Shown one piece after another: positions 18,415 through 27,976 of a stretch of 64,000 nucleotides of DNA. The notes under the pieces are model-generated. The model had not been told where the DNA came from, did not search any database, and saw nothing but the letters and a program-made list of their open reading frames with translations. The position numbers and the translations under genes are program-made. The stretch is from the NCBI GenBank assembly GCA_051418055.1, contig JBPRGH010000035.1, positions 11,773 through 75,772 of the forward strand. The letters run 5' to 3'. Source of the DNA: JBPRGH01 sp051418055. GTDB taxonomy: Bacteria; Bacteroidota; Bacteroidia; Cytophagales; Cyclobacteriaceae. How positions within the stretch are numbered: the stretch's first letter is position 1; each line of letters begins with the position of its first letter.

Positions 18415-18558
18415 TTAATCCCACTGTCCTGAGTCAGTCTGTTTTGTTCCATCTCCTCCTGATTCAGTTGTTGAAGCAGGTGCAATGATCTCTTCTTCAC
18501 AAGCTGTAAATGCAAAAGAAGACATTAAAACGGCGGCAATAAATAATAGCTTTTTCAT
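18415..18558 (-). CDS. Small acidic lipoprotein
   Basis: The 47-residue product MKKLLFIAAVLMSSFAFTAC has a type II signal peptide with lipobox FTAC (Cys20). The 27-residue mature part is acidic and Ser/Thr/Gly-rich, starting CEEEIIAPAS and ending QTDSGQWD. It has no fold to recognise. It has its own terminator downstream and is divergent from the histidine kinase gene. Function is unknown. Confidence 0.7.
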   Translation of the reverse strand: MKKLLFIAAVLMSSFAFTACEEEIIAPASTTESGGDGTKQTDSGQWD

Positions 18559-18633
18559 GATAATTGGGTTTTTGGGTTGTGGTTTATCAATTTTTTATTA
18601 AATTCATATAATTGAAACTTTAAATTGGGAAAA

Positions 18634-20643
18634 ATGTCACTTTATTACACAGAGAAAAGGGCTTATAAAGTACCTGCGTACCTTATAAAAAGCCTTTTAA
18701 TCACCGCGTGTCTCTTAGTTGGAACTTTTGTGCACGCCCAGGATGGTATAAAGTACTACGAATTATTTAAAAAGCATCGTGTGTCCCATCCGGATTCAGC
18801 GCTACATTTTGCCCTGCTTACAGTTGAAAATTATGGAGGTGATTCACTCTTGCTGGTGAAAGGAAATAATGCTGCGGGATATATTTTCAACGAACAGGGT
18901 AAAAATTCACAGGCTATCTTTCACTATCTGCAAGCTTTTGAGATTTCCAAAGCTAAAGATTTTGTGACACAGCAGATTTATTTATCCAATAACCTTGGCC
19001 TGGCATATTATGATAAAGGTGATTATGATAAGTCCCTTGAATATCATTTGAAAAGCCTTGACATGCGTAAAAAATACGCTGATGAAGCAAGTATGGCAAT
19101 CTCAAAAAACAATCTGGGGCTGGTTTATTATAAACTTAAGCAGTATGACAATGCACTTAATTATTTCAAGGAATCATTTGACTCTCATATAAAGTATGAA
19201 GATTATGAGCAGGCTTTTAGGGCTTCCAATAATATTGGCCTCTCTGAGATTGAAAAAGGTAAATTTGATGATGCGTTAAAAGCGTATGATTATGTAATTA
19301 ATAATTGCAAAGAATGTCCTTCTGAAGTTTTAGTTCAAACCTACCAAGGGCTTGGCATCGCTTTTTATTCTATGGGCCTTGAATCCATGGCCATCAAAAA
19401 CTTTGAAATTTCTGAACAACATTCAGAAGGCCAGCTGAATAAAACCGGCAGCATCGTTAATAATCATTACCTGTCACTAATTGCCAATAATCAGGGAAAT
19501 GTTGTAGAAGCAAGGGAATACCTGAACAAGAGCCTTGACCTGGCGATGGATATGAAGTCAATGCTATGGCTTAAAAATAACTATATGATCGCTTCCATGC
19601 TGGAAGAAAATACAGGAAACTTTAAAACTGCACTTACCTTTCACAAGAATTATATGACCCTGCAGGATTCCCTGATCAATGAGCAGGTGATCCAGAATAT
19701 TCAGGATCTACAATACAGCTATAATGATAAGAAATACCAGGAATACCTTGCTTCCATGGATTTAAGGCTGGCTTATCATAATAAGCTTAGTACATTATTA
19801 GGTGTTCTGGTTTTCATGTTCGCTGCTGTAGGGCTTGTTTTCTACAACTCTAATAAAAACAGAAAAAGAGCCACACGCCTCATTTCAAAAGCATATATGG
19901 AGGTGGAAAGACAGAAGGATCGTCTGGAATATGCTGTAAAGGAACGTACTGCCGAATTAAATCAATCTAATGAGGACTTAAATAATTTTATTTACAAAAC
20001 TTCGCATGACATTCGCGGGCCTCTCGCAACTCTTAAAGGGATATGTAATATAGCTTTAATGGATGTGAAAGATCCTACAGCCGTTCAATACCTTACTAAG
20101 CTGGAACTTACCTCTGAGCGGCTGATCGACATTTTAAGTAGAATCCAGCATATCAACCACATTAAAAACTATCAGCTAGAAGATACGGTGATCAACATTA
20201 AGCTGCTTACAGAAGATGTCGTAGACAAGGTTGATGATACGTTGAAATTAGATGTAAAATATACTTCTGAAATTCCTGAGGGAAGTTTAATTAAGTCAGA
20301 TGCAAACCTCCTTAAAATTGCCCTGAGAAATGTGCTGCATAATGCATTTAAATTCAGCAGGAGAAATAGCTATGAACAATCCTATGTTTCTGTTAATTTC
20401 CATCAGTCAGAGGATGGTCATATTATTTCTGTTGTTGATAATGGATATGGTATAGAGCCGGGAGAGATCAATAAAGTTTTTGACCTTTTCTATAAAAATG
20501 ATTTAAACGTTCATGGTCAGAGTTCAGCGGGAATAGGTCTACACTTAGCTGAAATGGCCATTACAAAACTTGGCGGAAGCATACATGTGGAGAGTATTCC
20601 GATGGTGAAAACAATTTTTACCATAAAACTTCCATCCAGCTAA
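18634..20643 (+). CDS. TPR-domain sensor histidine kinase
   Basis: The 669-residue protein has a signal peptide or N-terminal anchor ending near VHAQ and a periplasmic block of about seven TPR repeats (NNLGLAYYDKGDYDKSLEYH and similar). One transmembrane helix (LSTLLGVLVFMFAAVGLVFY) and a coiled coil follow, then HisKA with the phospho-acceptor H458 in TSHDIRGPLATL and a HATPase domain (NVLHNAFKFSRR, VVDNGYGI, GIGLHLAEMA). It should sense a periplasmic signal and phosphorylate a response regulator, but none is encoded nearby. I chose ATG 18634 over a TTG three codons upstream. Confidence 0.9.
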   Translation: MSLYYTEKRAYKVPAYLIKSLLITACLLVGTFVHAQDGIKYYELFKKHRVSHPDSALHFALLTVENYGGDSLLLVKGNNAAGYIFNEQGKNSQAIFHYLQAFEISKAKDFVTQQIYLSNNLGLAYYDKGDYDKSLEYHLKSLDMRKKYADEASMAISKNNLGLVYYKLKQYDNALNYFKESFDSHIKYEDYEQAFRASNNIGLSEIEKGKFDDALKAYDYVINNCKECPSEVLVQTYQGLGIAFYSMGLESMAIKNFEISEQHSEGQLNKTGSIVNNHYLSLIANNQGNVVEAREYLNKSLDLAMDMKSMLWLKNNYMIASMLEENTGNFKTALTFHKNYMTLQDSLINEQVIQNIQDLQYSYNDKKYQEYLASMDLRLAYHNKLSTLLGVLVFMFAAVGLVFYNSNKNRKRATRLISKAYMEVERQKDRLEYAVKERTAELNQSNEDLNNFIYKTSHDIRGPLATLKGICNIALMDVKDPTAVQYLTKLELTSERLIDILSRIQHINHIKNYQLEDTVINIKLLTEDVVDKVDDTLKLDVKYTSEIPEGSLIKSDANLLKIALRNVLHNAFKFSRRNSYEQSYVSVNFHQSEDGHIISVVDNGYGIEPGEINKVFDLFYKNDLNVHGQSSAGIGLHLAEMAITKLGGSIHVESIPMVKTIFTIKLPSS

Positions 20644-20667
20644 TATAGAGTTGCCTATATTTAAGGC

Positions 20668-21450
20668 ATGCAAAGATCAGTGGCATTTATAGGTGCCGGG
20701 AATGTTTCCTGGCACCTTGCACCCGCATTGGATAATATTGGTTATGCCGTAAGTGAGGTTATTTCCAGGTCGGAAAAATCAGCATCAGCTTTATTAAAAA
20801 GGCTTTACCAGGCACATTATTATGACTCCTATGACCTTAGCGGCCTAAAAGCTGACATCATTTTTCTCTGTATACCCGATGATGCTATTGAGGAGATAGC
20901 GGACCTTCTTGTGGTGCCAGAGGATAAAATCCTACTTCATACTTCTGGCGCTAAATCTATTGATTGTTTATCCAATCGCTTTCATAAAAGTGGCGTATTT
21001 TATCCCTTACAGACTTTCTCTAAAAGCAAAAAAGTAAATTTTAAAGATATTCCCATACTCGTTGAAGGTTCTGACAAAATTATTGAGCAGCAGCTTTTAA
21101 GTATGGCAAAAAAGCTTTCAAAAAATGTTGAATTGGTTTCTTCTGAAAAAAGGAAGCATGTTCACCTTTCCGCCGTTTTTGCCTGTAATTTTTCTAATCA
21201 CATGATGAGCATATCTGAAGATATATTAAATACCCACAATCTGAATATTGAACTGCTCTACCCACTGATTTCAGAAACTATCAATAAAGCCCTTGCTCTT
21301 GGCCCTAAACCCGCACAAACGGGTCCTGCAAAACGTCATGATCTAAAAACACTGGACCAACATATGAAGATGTTAGAGGCTGATCCGGAGCTTGCAGAGA
21401 TATACAGGCTTATAAGCCAGAATATTATTAATAACTCTCCCAAGGATTAA
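20668..21450 (+). CDS. Rossmann-fold plus DUF2520 protein
   Basis: The 260-residue protein has an N-terminal NAD(P)-binding fold (VAFIGAGNVSWHLAPALDNI) similar to F420-dependent NADP oxidoreductases and pyrroline-carboxylate reductases. A C-terminal helical DUF2520 domain (HLSAVFACNFSNHMMSISED, GPAKRHD) follows. It is probably a cytoplasmic dehydrogenase or reductase of unknown substrate. It starts 24 nt after the kinase gene and its stop overlaps the convergent OstA-like gene by 4 nt. Confidence 0.82.
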   Translation: MQRSVAFIGAGNVSWHLAPALDNIGYAVSEVISRSEKSASALLKRLYQAHYYDSYDLSGLKADIIFLCIPDDAIEEIADLLVVPEDKILLHTSGAKSIDCLSNRFHKSGVFYPLQTFSKSKKVNFKDIPILVEGSDKIIEQQLLSMAKKLSKNVELVSSEKRKHVHLSAVFACNFSNHMMSISEDILNTHNLNIELLYPLISETINKALALGPKPAQTGPAKRHDLKTLDQHMKMLEADPELAEIYRLISQNIINNSPKD

Positions 21451-21788
21451 TACAATGAAATATAATCATCTTCAGGTTTATATGTGATCTTGTTTTGTAG
21501 CTTTAAATTTTTTAAAATAACATACCCGTCGAAAGTAAATCTTTTAGCACCATAGATTTCAATGCTTTTTGCTTTTCTGTTATAGAATACACTATCCGCA
21601 CCCGAAGCTTCTAATGAAGAAAATTGTATTGATACGTTTCCATAATAAAGCAAAACATCATCTTTACTTATTAAAGCATCTGCTTGTAAAAGTTTAGCTT
21701 TTTGCACAGTATCATCTTTAGGTCCTGTTTTTTGTGAAAATGCCTGGAAACATAAGAAGAAGGGAATAACAATAAATAATTTTTTCAT
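21447..21788 (-). CDS. Small secreted OstA/LptA-like protein
   Basis: The 113-residue protein has a signal peptide (MKKLFIVIPFFLCFQAFSQ). The rest is a short beta-rich region (LLYYGNVSIQFSSLEASGAD, SIEIYGAKRFTFDGYVIL) with the regular strand pattern of the OstA/LptA beta-jellyroll. It is shorter than full LptA (~170-180 residues), so it may be a small paralogue acting in the periplasm on lipopolysaccharide-like lipids. This fold match is by eye only. Confidence 0.5.
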   Translation of the reverse strand: MKKLFIVIPFFLCFQAFSQKTGPKDDTVQKAKLLQADALISKDDVLLYYGNVSIQFSSLEASGADSVFYNRKAKSIEIYGAKRFTFDGYVILKNLKLQNKITYKPEDDYISLY

Positions 21789-21863
21789 GGTTTTCTATTT
21801 TGTTGATTTTTAGCAAATAACAAAAACTCTGCCAGTCAATTAACTATTAAAGATGTGAAACAG

Positions 21864-21871
21864 TATCTTTG
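21864..21871 (+). promoter_or_regulatory. hemE: Putative -7 promoter element TATCTTTG of hemE
   Basis: It is an exact TAnnTTTG match 8 nt before the hemE ATG, so the leader would be very short. No clear -33 element is seen. Confidence 0.5.
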
Positions 21872-21879
21872 CAGTAATT

Positions 21880-22911
21880 ATGGAATTGAAGAACGACTTA
21901 TTACTTAGAACCATTAAAGGAGAGAAAACTGAAAGAACTCCAATATGGCTTATGCGTCAGGCGGGGAGGATTTTACCGGAATACAGAGCGGTAAGAAACA
22001 GCCTTTCCGGATTTAAAGAGCTTGTTGAAACCCCAGAGTTAGCTGCTGAAGTTACTATTCAGCCCGTGGATATTTTGGGTGTAGATGCTGCCATTATATT
22101 TTCAGATATTCTCGTAATCCCTGAAGCTATGGGATTGACTTATGAAATGGTCGAAAAGAAGGGTCCTTCTTTTCCTGCAACCATTAATAATGAGCAAGAC
22201 GTAAAAAATCTCAAAATCGCTCAGCCCGAGGATTTAAATTATACAATTGAGGCTATTAAGATCACCAAAAGAGAACTATCAGGCAGAGTGCCCTTGATAG
22301 GTTTTGCCGGAGCCCCATGGACTATTTTCTGTTATATGGTTGAAGGGTCAGGAAGCAAAACGTTCAGTAAACCACGCGCTTTGTTGTATCAAAATCCTGC
22401 CATGGCCAACGAGCTGCTGGAAAAGATCACACAGAGTACTATAAACTATTTAAAAGGCCAGATAGCTGCCGGAGCTGATGTGGTTCAGATCTTTGATTCC
22501 TGGGCCGGAGTCTTAGGTCAGGCTGATTATGAAGAATTCAGTTTAAAATTTATCCGGAAAATATGCGATGCAATAAATGAGGCCCCGGTAACGGTATTTG
22601 CCAAGGGAGCATATTTTGCAAGAGAAGAAATGGCCAAGCTGGCCTGCGAAACTATAGGCCTTGACTGGCATATGAATATAAAGGAAAGCCGTAAACTTAT
22701 TGGTGATAAAACACTTCAGGGCAATCTTGATCCTGCTGTATTATATGGCTCGAGAGAAGTTATTGAGAAGGTGACTAAAAACATGCTTGACCAATTCGGC
22801 CCTTACCGCCATATTGCCAATTTAGGGCACGGAGTATATCCCGACACAACTGTTGACGCTGTAAAATGTTTCATAGATACAGTGAAAGAATACAGTAGTA
22901 GTTTGAGATGA
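21880..22911 (+). CDS. hemE: Uroporphyrinogen decarboxylase
   Basis: It converts uroporphyrinogen III to coproporphyrinogen III in cytoplasmic haem synthesis. The 343-residue protein has the N-terminal signature TPIWLMRQAGRILPEYR and the conserved GFAGAPWTIFCYMVEG and HGVYPDT segments. The ATG of the next gene overlaps its TGA (ATGA), indicating translational coupling. Confidence 0.96.
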   Translation: MELKNDLLLRTIKGEKTERTPIWLMRQAGRILPEYRAVRNSLSGFKELVETPELAAEVTIQPVDILGVDAAIIFSDILVIPEAMGLTYEMVEKKGPSFPATINNEQDVKNLKIAQPEDLNYTIEAIKITKRELSGRVPLIGFAGAPWTIFCYMVEGSGSKTFSKPRALLYQNPAMANELLEKITQSTINYLKGQIAAGADVVQIFDSWAGVLGQADYEEFSLKFIRKICDAINEAPVTVFAKGAYFAREEMAKLACETIGLDWHMNIKESRKLIGDKTLQGNLDPAVLYGSREVIEKVTKNMLDQFGPYRHIANLGHGVYPDTTVDAVKCFIDTVKEYSSSLR

Positions 22912-23564
22912 AGTACTTGTTAATAATTATAGCCATTAATATAAGCATTTGCCATGCGCAAACCACCTCTATTACAATAGATACAACTAAAGAGGCTCCT
23001 GAAGATCATAAGGAGTATGTTGGAAAGTACATTTTTAAAAATGGCGAGGCTATAATTGTTAATATGAAAGAGGGCGATTTATTTATTGACCCTATTTATG
23101 GGGTTCCCTTTATTATAGAAAAAATTGATACAGCCACTTATTTTTCAGATCAGAAGCAGATAAAAATATCCTTTAATAAAAACAGGGAAGTTACAATTGA
23201 AAAATTATCAGAAGGAAAATCTATCTATGGTAGAAGAATCCCTTACGAAGAAACAACTCCTTATGAACTGATCATTGAAGGTGAGCCATTGAAAGCCTCT
23301 TTATTATACCAGCAAATTGAGCTTTATGATACTAAAGATGTGGTGGAGAATCTGCAAAAGCAGGCGCAGAATTTAACTTTTGATGAATCTATAATGGCAA
23401 TATCTTTTTATCAGACAGCCCTTAAGCTTGACCCTGAAGATGAAATAACTCAACGTTCGTTGGGAATTATTTACCTTCGGCTTATGCAGGACCTTTATAA
23501 ATTGGATACCGTTCTACAGCAACACCTTCACCAGATAAATAAGAAGCTGGATATTGATAATTAA
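22908..23564 (+). CDS. Secreted hypothetical protein coupled to hemE
   Basis: The 218-residue protein has a signal peptide (MKYLLIIIAINISICHAQ). The middle is beta-rich (GKYIFKNGEAIIVNMKEGDL), and the C-terminus is helical and TPR-like (MAISFYQTALKLDPEDEIT). I do not recognise the family. It may be a periplasmic protein with a GKY-type barrel and a tetratricopeptide tail. Coupling to hemE is seen (ATGA overlap). A role in haem metabolism is only a guess. Confidence 0.65.
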   Translation: MKYLLIIIAINISICHAQTTSITIDTTKEAPEDHKEYVGKYIFKNGEAIIVNMKEGDLFIDPIYGVPFIIEKIDTATYFSDQKQIKISFNKNREVTIEKLSEGKSIYGRRIPYEETTPYELIIEGEPLKASLLYQQIELYDTKDVVENLQKQAQNLTFDESIMAISFYQTALKLDPEDEITQRSLGIIYLRLMQDLYKLDTVLQQHLHQINKKLDIDN

Positions 23565-23611
23565 GAATCAATTTATTTCTTTACATTCGCGGCTTTCTAA
23601 GTTTCTCGGCA

Positions 23612-24526
23612 ATGGATGTAAATAAAGATGAGCTAAAAGCATGGCTATTATTAACTGTGCTTGCACTTATATGGGGTAGCTCATTTATTCTTATTAAAAA
23701 AAGTCTTCTGGCTCTTGCTCCAGATGAAGTTGGTGCCTTAAGGATATTATCTGCATCTGTTTTTCTATTACCTTTTGCTCTTTTACGCATTAAGAGAATT
23801 AATAAAAAGCATCTTCCGTTACTTTTATGCGTAGGTTTCGTTGGAAGCCTGTTACCTGCTTTTTTATTTGCAGCAGCACAAACCAGAATAGAAAGTGCCA
23901 CTGCCGGCATATTAAATGCCCTTACTCCATTATTCACTATTTCTATTGGTTATTTATTTTTTAATCAGCGGTTTAATAAAGCTACTCTGATTGGATTAAT
24001 TCTAGGCTTTGCAGGAACGGCATTACTGGTAATATCAGGAAGTAAAGGAAACTGGTCTGATCTTAATTTTTATGCACTGTTTGTTGTGTTAGCAACCATT
24101 TTTTATGGAATAAACCTAAACCTGATAAAATATAAAATACATGATCTCTCAAGCGTTACTATCACGAGTATATCTATTGTTATGGTAGGTCCGCTGGCTT
24201 TACTATATCTGTGGCTTTTTACACCATTTTTCAGTGAATTTGCTTCAGCTAACACTGAATATATCTGGTCTGCAACTGCTATTGTAGTACTTGGTGTAAT
24301 GGGTACTGCAGTAGCATTGATCATGTTTAATCAGCTGGTAAAGCTTACACAGCCGGTATTTGCAAGTTCTGTTACTTATTTGATCCCTATTGTTGCAGTG
24401 ATCTGGGGACTAATTGACGGGGAGGTTATGAGGGCAGCTGATTACCTGGGCCTTTTAGCCATTATATCAGGAGTATATCTGGCAAATATCCGGCGAAGGC
24501 AAGTTCCAGTTACCCCAAAAGCTTAA
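23612..24526 (+). CDS. EamA/DMT family transporter
   Basis: The 304-residue inner-membrane protein has ten predicted helices in two EamA repeats. The first begins LALIWGSSFILIKKSL and ends with the typical AAAQTRIESATAGILNALTP. The second contains SVTYLIPIVAVIWGLIDGE. The DMT superfamily exports metabolites such as amino acids. Substrate is unknown. Confidence 0.9.
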   Translation: MDVNKDELKAWLLLTVLALIWGSSFILIKKSLLALAPDEVGALRILSASVFLLPFALLRIKRINKKHLPLLLCVGFVGSLLPAFLFAAAQTRIESATAGILNALTPLFTISIGYLFFNQRFNKATLIGLILGFAGTALLVISGSKGNWSDLNFYALFVVLATIFYGINLNLIKYKIHDLSSVTITSISIVMVGPLALLYLWLFTPFFSEFASANTEYIWSATAIVVLGVMGTAVALIMFNQLVKLTQPVFASSVTYLIPIVAVIWGLIDGEVMRAADYLGLLAIISGVYLANIRRRQVPVTPKA

Positions 24527-24529
24527 CCT

Positions 24530-24700
24530 CTACTTCTTGTACATCCTTCGGATTATCAAAGGTATTATCACAATTGCAGCGCCAATACCACCAATAGCTA
24601 TTAATGTATTCGCATGTTCGTTATGCTCTAATTTAAAGTAGAATCCTAATCCTAATAAAAGTATAAACACTACTCCAAGAATCCTTTGAACCCGAACCAT
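24530..24700 (-). CDS. 56-residue two-helix membrane protein
   Basis: The product MVRVQRILGVVFILLLGLGF...RRMYKK has two hydrophobic helices (residues ~5-22 and ~33-50) joined by the short polar loop KLEHNEHAN, and a basic tail. It starts 5 nt after the stop of the PAS/GAF sensor on the same strand, so the two are probably cotranscribed. Family is unknown. Confidence 0.62.
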   Translation of the reverse strand: MVRVQRILGVVFILLLGLGFYFKLEHNEHANTLIAIGGIGAAIVIIPLIIRRMYKK

Positions 24701-24705
24701 ATTCT

Positions 24706-27315
24706 TTATTTTTTAATTTTCTTATTTTTCAGTTCCTGAACTTCAGCTGACAGTTCGTTTATTTTATCAAAAGCCTTTTTTCTTTCCGTAATATCACGGC
24801 TTATTACATAAGCGCCTATAATTTTATCATCTTCATCTTTGATAGGCCCATGGAAACCTTCTATAAACAGGGTAGTATCTCCTACTTTACGCTCTTGAGG
24901 GATCATGAAGCTTTCTCCTTTAAAGGCACGATCATATCGGCTTTTCCATTCCTCTTTTGCATCTCCCAAGACAGAAAGAATATTAAAACCCTCTTTTAAA
25001 TCCACATCTGTTTTGGCAAACCTGTCACGGAGCGTTTTGTTTGCTACTATTACTTTATAATCTGTGTCACAGGCAAAATAAGTATCAGTAGTGTTATCAA
25101 TCAATGCATAAAGTACCTGCCCTTTTTGACGCATCTCCTGCTGGGCCTTTAACTTTTCAGTCACATCTCTGCTGAAAACTGATGCCCCTGTAATATTGCC
25201 TTCATGAGATTTTATAGGATTAATGAAGTACTCCCTCCACATATTCTCACCTTTCACTGTACTTTTAATTATGAAATTCAGGCTTTCACCTGCTAAAGCC
25301 TGATCATAGTATTTCTTCCAGGTATCACGTTCCGAGCCCAACATTTCAAGTGCGTCGGCACCCACATCTATTTTCTCGTATTGCGTACCTCGATATCTGT
25401 TTCGCAACACATCATTCATTATAGTTACCCTATAATTACGGTCGATAGTAATAATAGAATCATCTGTATTATTGATCAGGGCATTGAGGCGTGCTTCCTT
25501 TTCACGTATTTCTTTAGATCTTCTTTTTAATTCTTCCTGGGCCTCTTCACGTTGTGTTACATCACGGGACATAACAGCGGCTCCGATAATATTCCCATTT
25601 TCGTCTCTGATCGGGAATGTATGTGTCTCGATATACTTATCTCCCTGCTTGTCGGTAGCAAGTTTATTTTCGCCACCCAGGGCAGAATCATATTTAGCCT
25701 TCCAGAATTCACGCTGATCACCAGATAATAAATCAAGAATATTAGTACCAACTGAAAGATCAATACCCAGATTCGCATATTTTTCCTTCAGCACTTTATT
25801 TACCACTGTAATTTTATATTCGCGATCAAGGGCAAAAATTGTATCCTTGGTATTATTTAAAAGAGCATTAAGATTCGATTCCTTTTCCGCCAGTTCCCTT
25901 TGAGTACGGGCCATTTCCTCCTGTGTTGCCTGCATCTCCTCCATATTCTGGCGCATTTCCTCTTCCTGTGCCTGCATCTCTTCCGTCATCTGGTTTGATT
26001 GCTCGAGCAGATCTTTTGTTTGCTCATTGGTTTTCACCGAAATTATCGTTGAAGCCGTACTTTCACCAACCTTTTCCAGGAATTCAATATCAGTTTCAGA
26101 AAAATCATTAAATGAAGCCAATTCAATTGCTCCTACAAGTTCGCCATTAGATTTTAATGGCACGATCAACAGGCTTCGTGGTGTCGCCAGTCCAAGGCCG
26201 GAAGTAATGTTGATATAATCTTCAGGGACTTCTTTTAAATGTATCCTTTCACGCTCTACAGCTGCCTGACCAATTAGCCCCTGTCCCATCTCGATTCTTT
26301 TTTCCAGGTGTTTTTTTCTTTCATAAGCCCTGCATGCTTTAAGTTCTAAAAACGGCGCGTCGGTGGTTTCATCTTTTTCAATAATAAAGATCCCTCCCTG
26401 ATTGACTTTCATATAATCCACCAGTTTTTCAATCAACTGGTCACATAGCTGTGATAAATTATCAGAGTGGCTTCTTAAAATATCTCCAATGGTAGCCAGG
26501 CCTACATTCACAAATTTTTCACGTTCTTCTCTATCGGCAGCTTCAACCAGGCTGGAGCGCATATTCATTAATGATTCCCCTAAACGATCTGCTTCCTTAG
26601 CCTTATATTCTGCTTTTAAATTGCCTTGTGAGATACTGTTGGCGAACTCAATATTGATGTCCATTAGACCAAGCTGGTCTTCCATCTTGATCTGCCGAAT
26701 CCCAGATTCTTGAGTCTGACGACGCTGTTTAACAGACCAGAGCATGGCTAAGCCCCCATATATCAATAGTATGGTAATATGCAATACAGCGTTAACTGTG
26801 GTCAGGTTCTCTACATTTTCAAGATATGTTACATCACTTTCTGATAACCTGATGTAAAAAATAGTTAGAAAAGTAGCCACAGCATATAATATGGCTGGCA
26901 ACATTACACGCCAATCCTCATAAAACAGCAGTACGGTAATGGAAATAAAATAAAAGAAATGCATCTCATACATCCCCTTCATCTGAAGTATAAACTGAAC
27001 CGCAAAATTCCAGAGCAAAAAACTTATAACCAGCCGTGTAAGCAGCCTTCCCGGGAACAATGAACGGAAGAAGTAATAGACTCCCATTGATATACCGCCC
27101 ATAACAACAGCTAGTATATAAGAATCATAAAAGACTGATAAGAAAAGTCCAAAGAAGAAATATCCCCATATAAAATAATGGACAATTTTATCTGCTTCTT
27201 TATTTACTTTATCATGGTGAACTTTAAGTTGTTCAGAACTAATAACAAGCTGAGATTGATCAATCACTATTGTAGATGTTACGCCAATACTAAAAAATAT
27301 GCGTAATCTACGCAT
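24706..27315 (-). CDS. Membrane GAF and triple-PAS sensor without visible output domain
   Basis: The 869-residue protein has about six N-terminal transmembrane helices (residues ~45-195) and a HAMP-like linker. A GAF domain (~270-425, GQGLIGQAAVERERIHL) and a Glu/Gln-rich coiled coil (~435-485) follow. Then come three similar PAS-PAC units starting near 487, 622 and 747 (NNTKDTIFALDREYKITVVN; INNTDDSIITIDRNYRVTIM; IDNTTDTYFACDTDYKVIVA). It ends in a short coiled coil (INELSAEVQELKNKKIKK). I find no kinase, GGDEF, EAL, phosphatase or DNA-binding domain, so signal output probably needs a partner protein. Confidence 0.85.
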   Translation of the reverse strand: MRRLRIFFSIGVTSTIVIDQSQLVISSEQLKVHHDKVNKEADKIVHYFIWGYFFFGLFLSVFYDSYILAVVMGGISMGVYYFFRSLFPGRLLTRLVISFLLWNFAVQFILQMKGMYEMHFFYFISITVLLFYEDWRVMLPAILYAVATFLTIFYIRLSESDVTYLENVENLTTVNAVLHITILLIYGGLAMLWSVKQRRQTQESGIRQIKMEDQLGLMDINIEFANSISQGNLKAEYKAKEADRLGESLMNMRSSLVEAADREEREKFVNVGLATIGDILRSHSDNLSQLCDQLIEKLVDYMKVNQGGIFIIEKDETTDAPFLELKACRAYERKKHLEKRIEMGQGLIGQAAVERERIHLKEVPEDYINITSGLGLATPRSLLIVPLKSNGELVGAIELASFNDFSETDIEFLEKVGESTASTIISVKTNEQTKDLLEQSNQMTEEMQAQEEEMRQNMEEMQATQEEMARTQRELAEKESNLNALLNNTKDTIFALDREYKITVVNKVLKEKYANLGIDLSVGTNILDLLSGDQREFWKAKYDSALGGENKLATDKQGDKYIETHTFPIRDENGNIIGAAVMSRDVTQREEAQEELKRRSKEIREKEARLNALINNTDDSIITIDRNYRVTIMNDVLRNRYRGTQYEKIDVGADALEMLGSERDTWKKYYDQALAGESLNFIIKSTVKGENMWREYFINPIKSHEGNITGASVFSRDVTEKLKAQQEMRQKGQVLYALIDNTTDTYFACDTDYKVIVANKTLRDRFAKTDVDLKEGFNILSVLGDAKEEWKSRYDRAFKGESFMIPQERKVGDTTLFIEGFHGPIKDEDDKIIGAYVISRDITERKKAFDKINELSAEVQELKNKKIKK

Positions 27316-27353
27316 TATTTAAAATAAGTAAAAGCTAAACAACCACTTGACGG

Positions 27354-27974
27354 CTAGAAAAGTGTCATATTTCTTACATCACTAAAAAATGTTCCTACTA
27401 CTGGCGGGTACATAATGATGGTGAATATAACCCCAACTAAAGCTCCATAGAAATGAGCATCATGATTTATATTATCACCGCCCTTCTTAGACATATAATA
27501 CGAGTAAATCAAATATAATATACCCCAGATAACACCCGGAAGGCACAGCAGACCGTAAAGGCAAAGTGGCTCAACAGGAAGGAACATTATAAAACTGAAC
27601 ATTATTGCCGATACACCTCCTGATGCCCCTAAAGAATTATAATGTGGCTGATCTTTATGACGCAAATAAGTAGGTATATCTGAAATTATTATTGCTATTA
27701 AATACATCCCCACATATGCAACAATACCCATTGTTCCATACAATTCTGTAAAGAAATTCTCCACATACATTCCGAATATGTAGAGCATAAACATATTCAG
27801 GAGCAGGTGGATCCAGTTATTATGAATAAATCCACTAGTCACAAAACGGTAGTATTCATTATTATTATTTATGGAATAAGGGTTAAATATCCACTTATAT
27901 AGTACCTCCTGCTTATTCCAGGCATATAATGTAGCTGCCGATGTTATTATTACTAATATTAAAGTTACGGACAT
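27354..27974 (-). CDS. Rhomboid family intramembrane serine protease
   Basis: The 206-residue membrane protein has six helices. Catalytic residues are visible: GASG with Ser118, and the histidine in HDAHFYGALVG (H174). The HxxxN-like segment IHLLLNMFMLYIFG also fits. Rhomboids cut membrane proteins within or near the bilayer. It starts 2 nt after the lpdA stop, making it the last gene of the 2-oxoglutarate dehydrogenase operon. No functional link is known. Confidence 0.9.
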   Translation of the reverse strand: MSVTLILVIITSAATLYAWNKQEVLYKWIFNPYSINNNNEYYRFVTSGFIHNNWIHLLLNMFMLYIFGMYVENFFTELYGTMGIVAYVGMYLIAIIISDIPTYLRHKDQPHYNSLGASGGVSAIMFSFIMFLPVEPLCLYGLLCLPGVIWGILYLIYSYYMSKKGGDNINHDAHFYGALVGVIFTIIMYPPVVGTFFSDVRNMTLF

Positions 27975-27976
27975 AA

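Noticed and set aside
18625..18633. TTG start for the histidine kinase
   Set aside because: An ATG three codons later gives a normal signal peptide, so the TTG is unnecessary.
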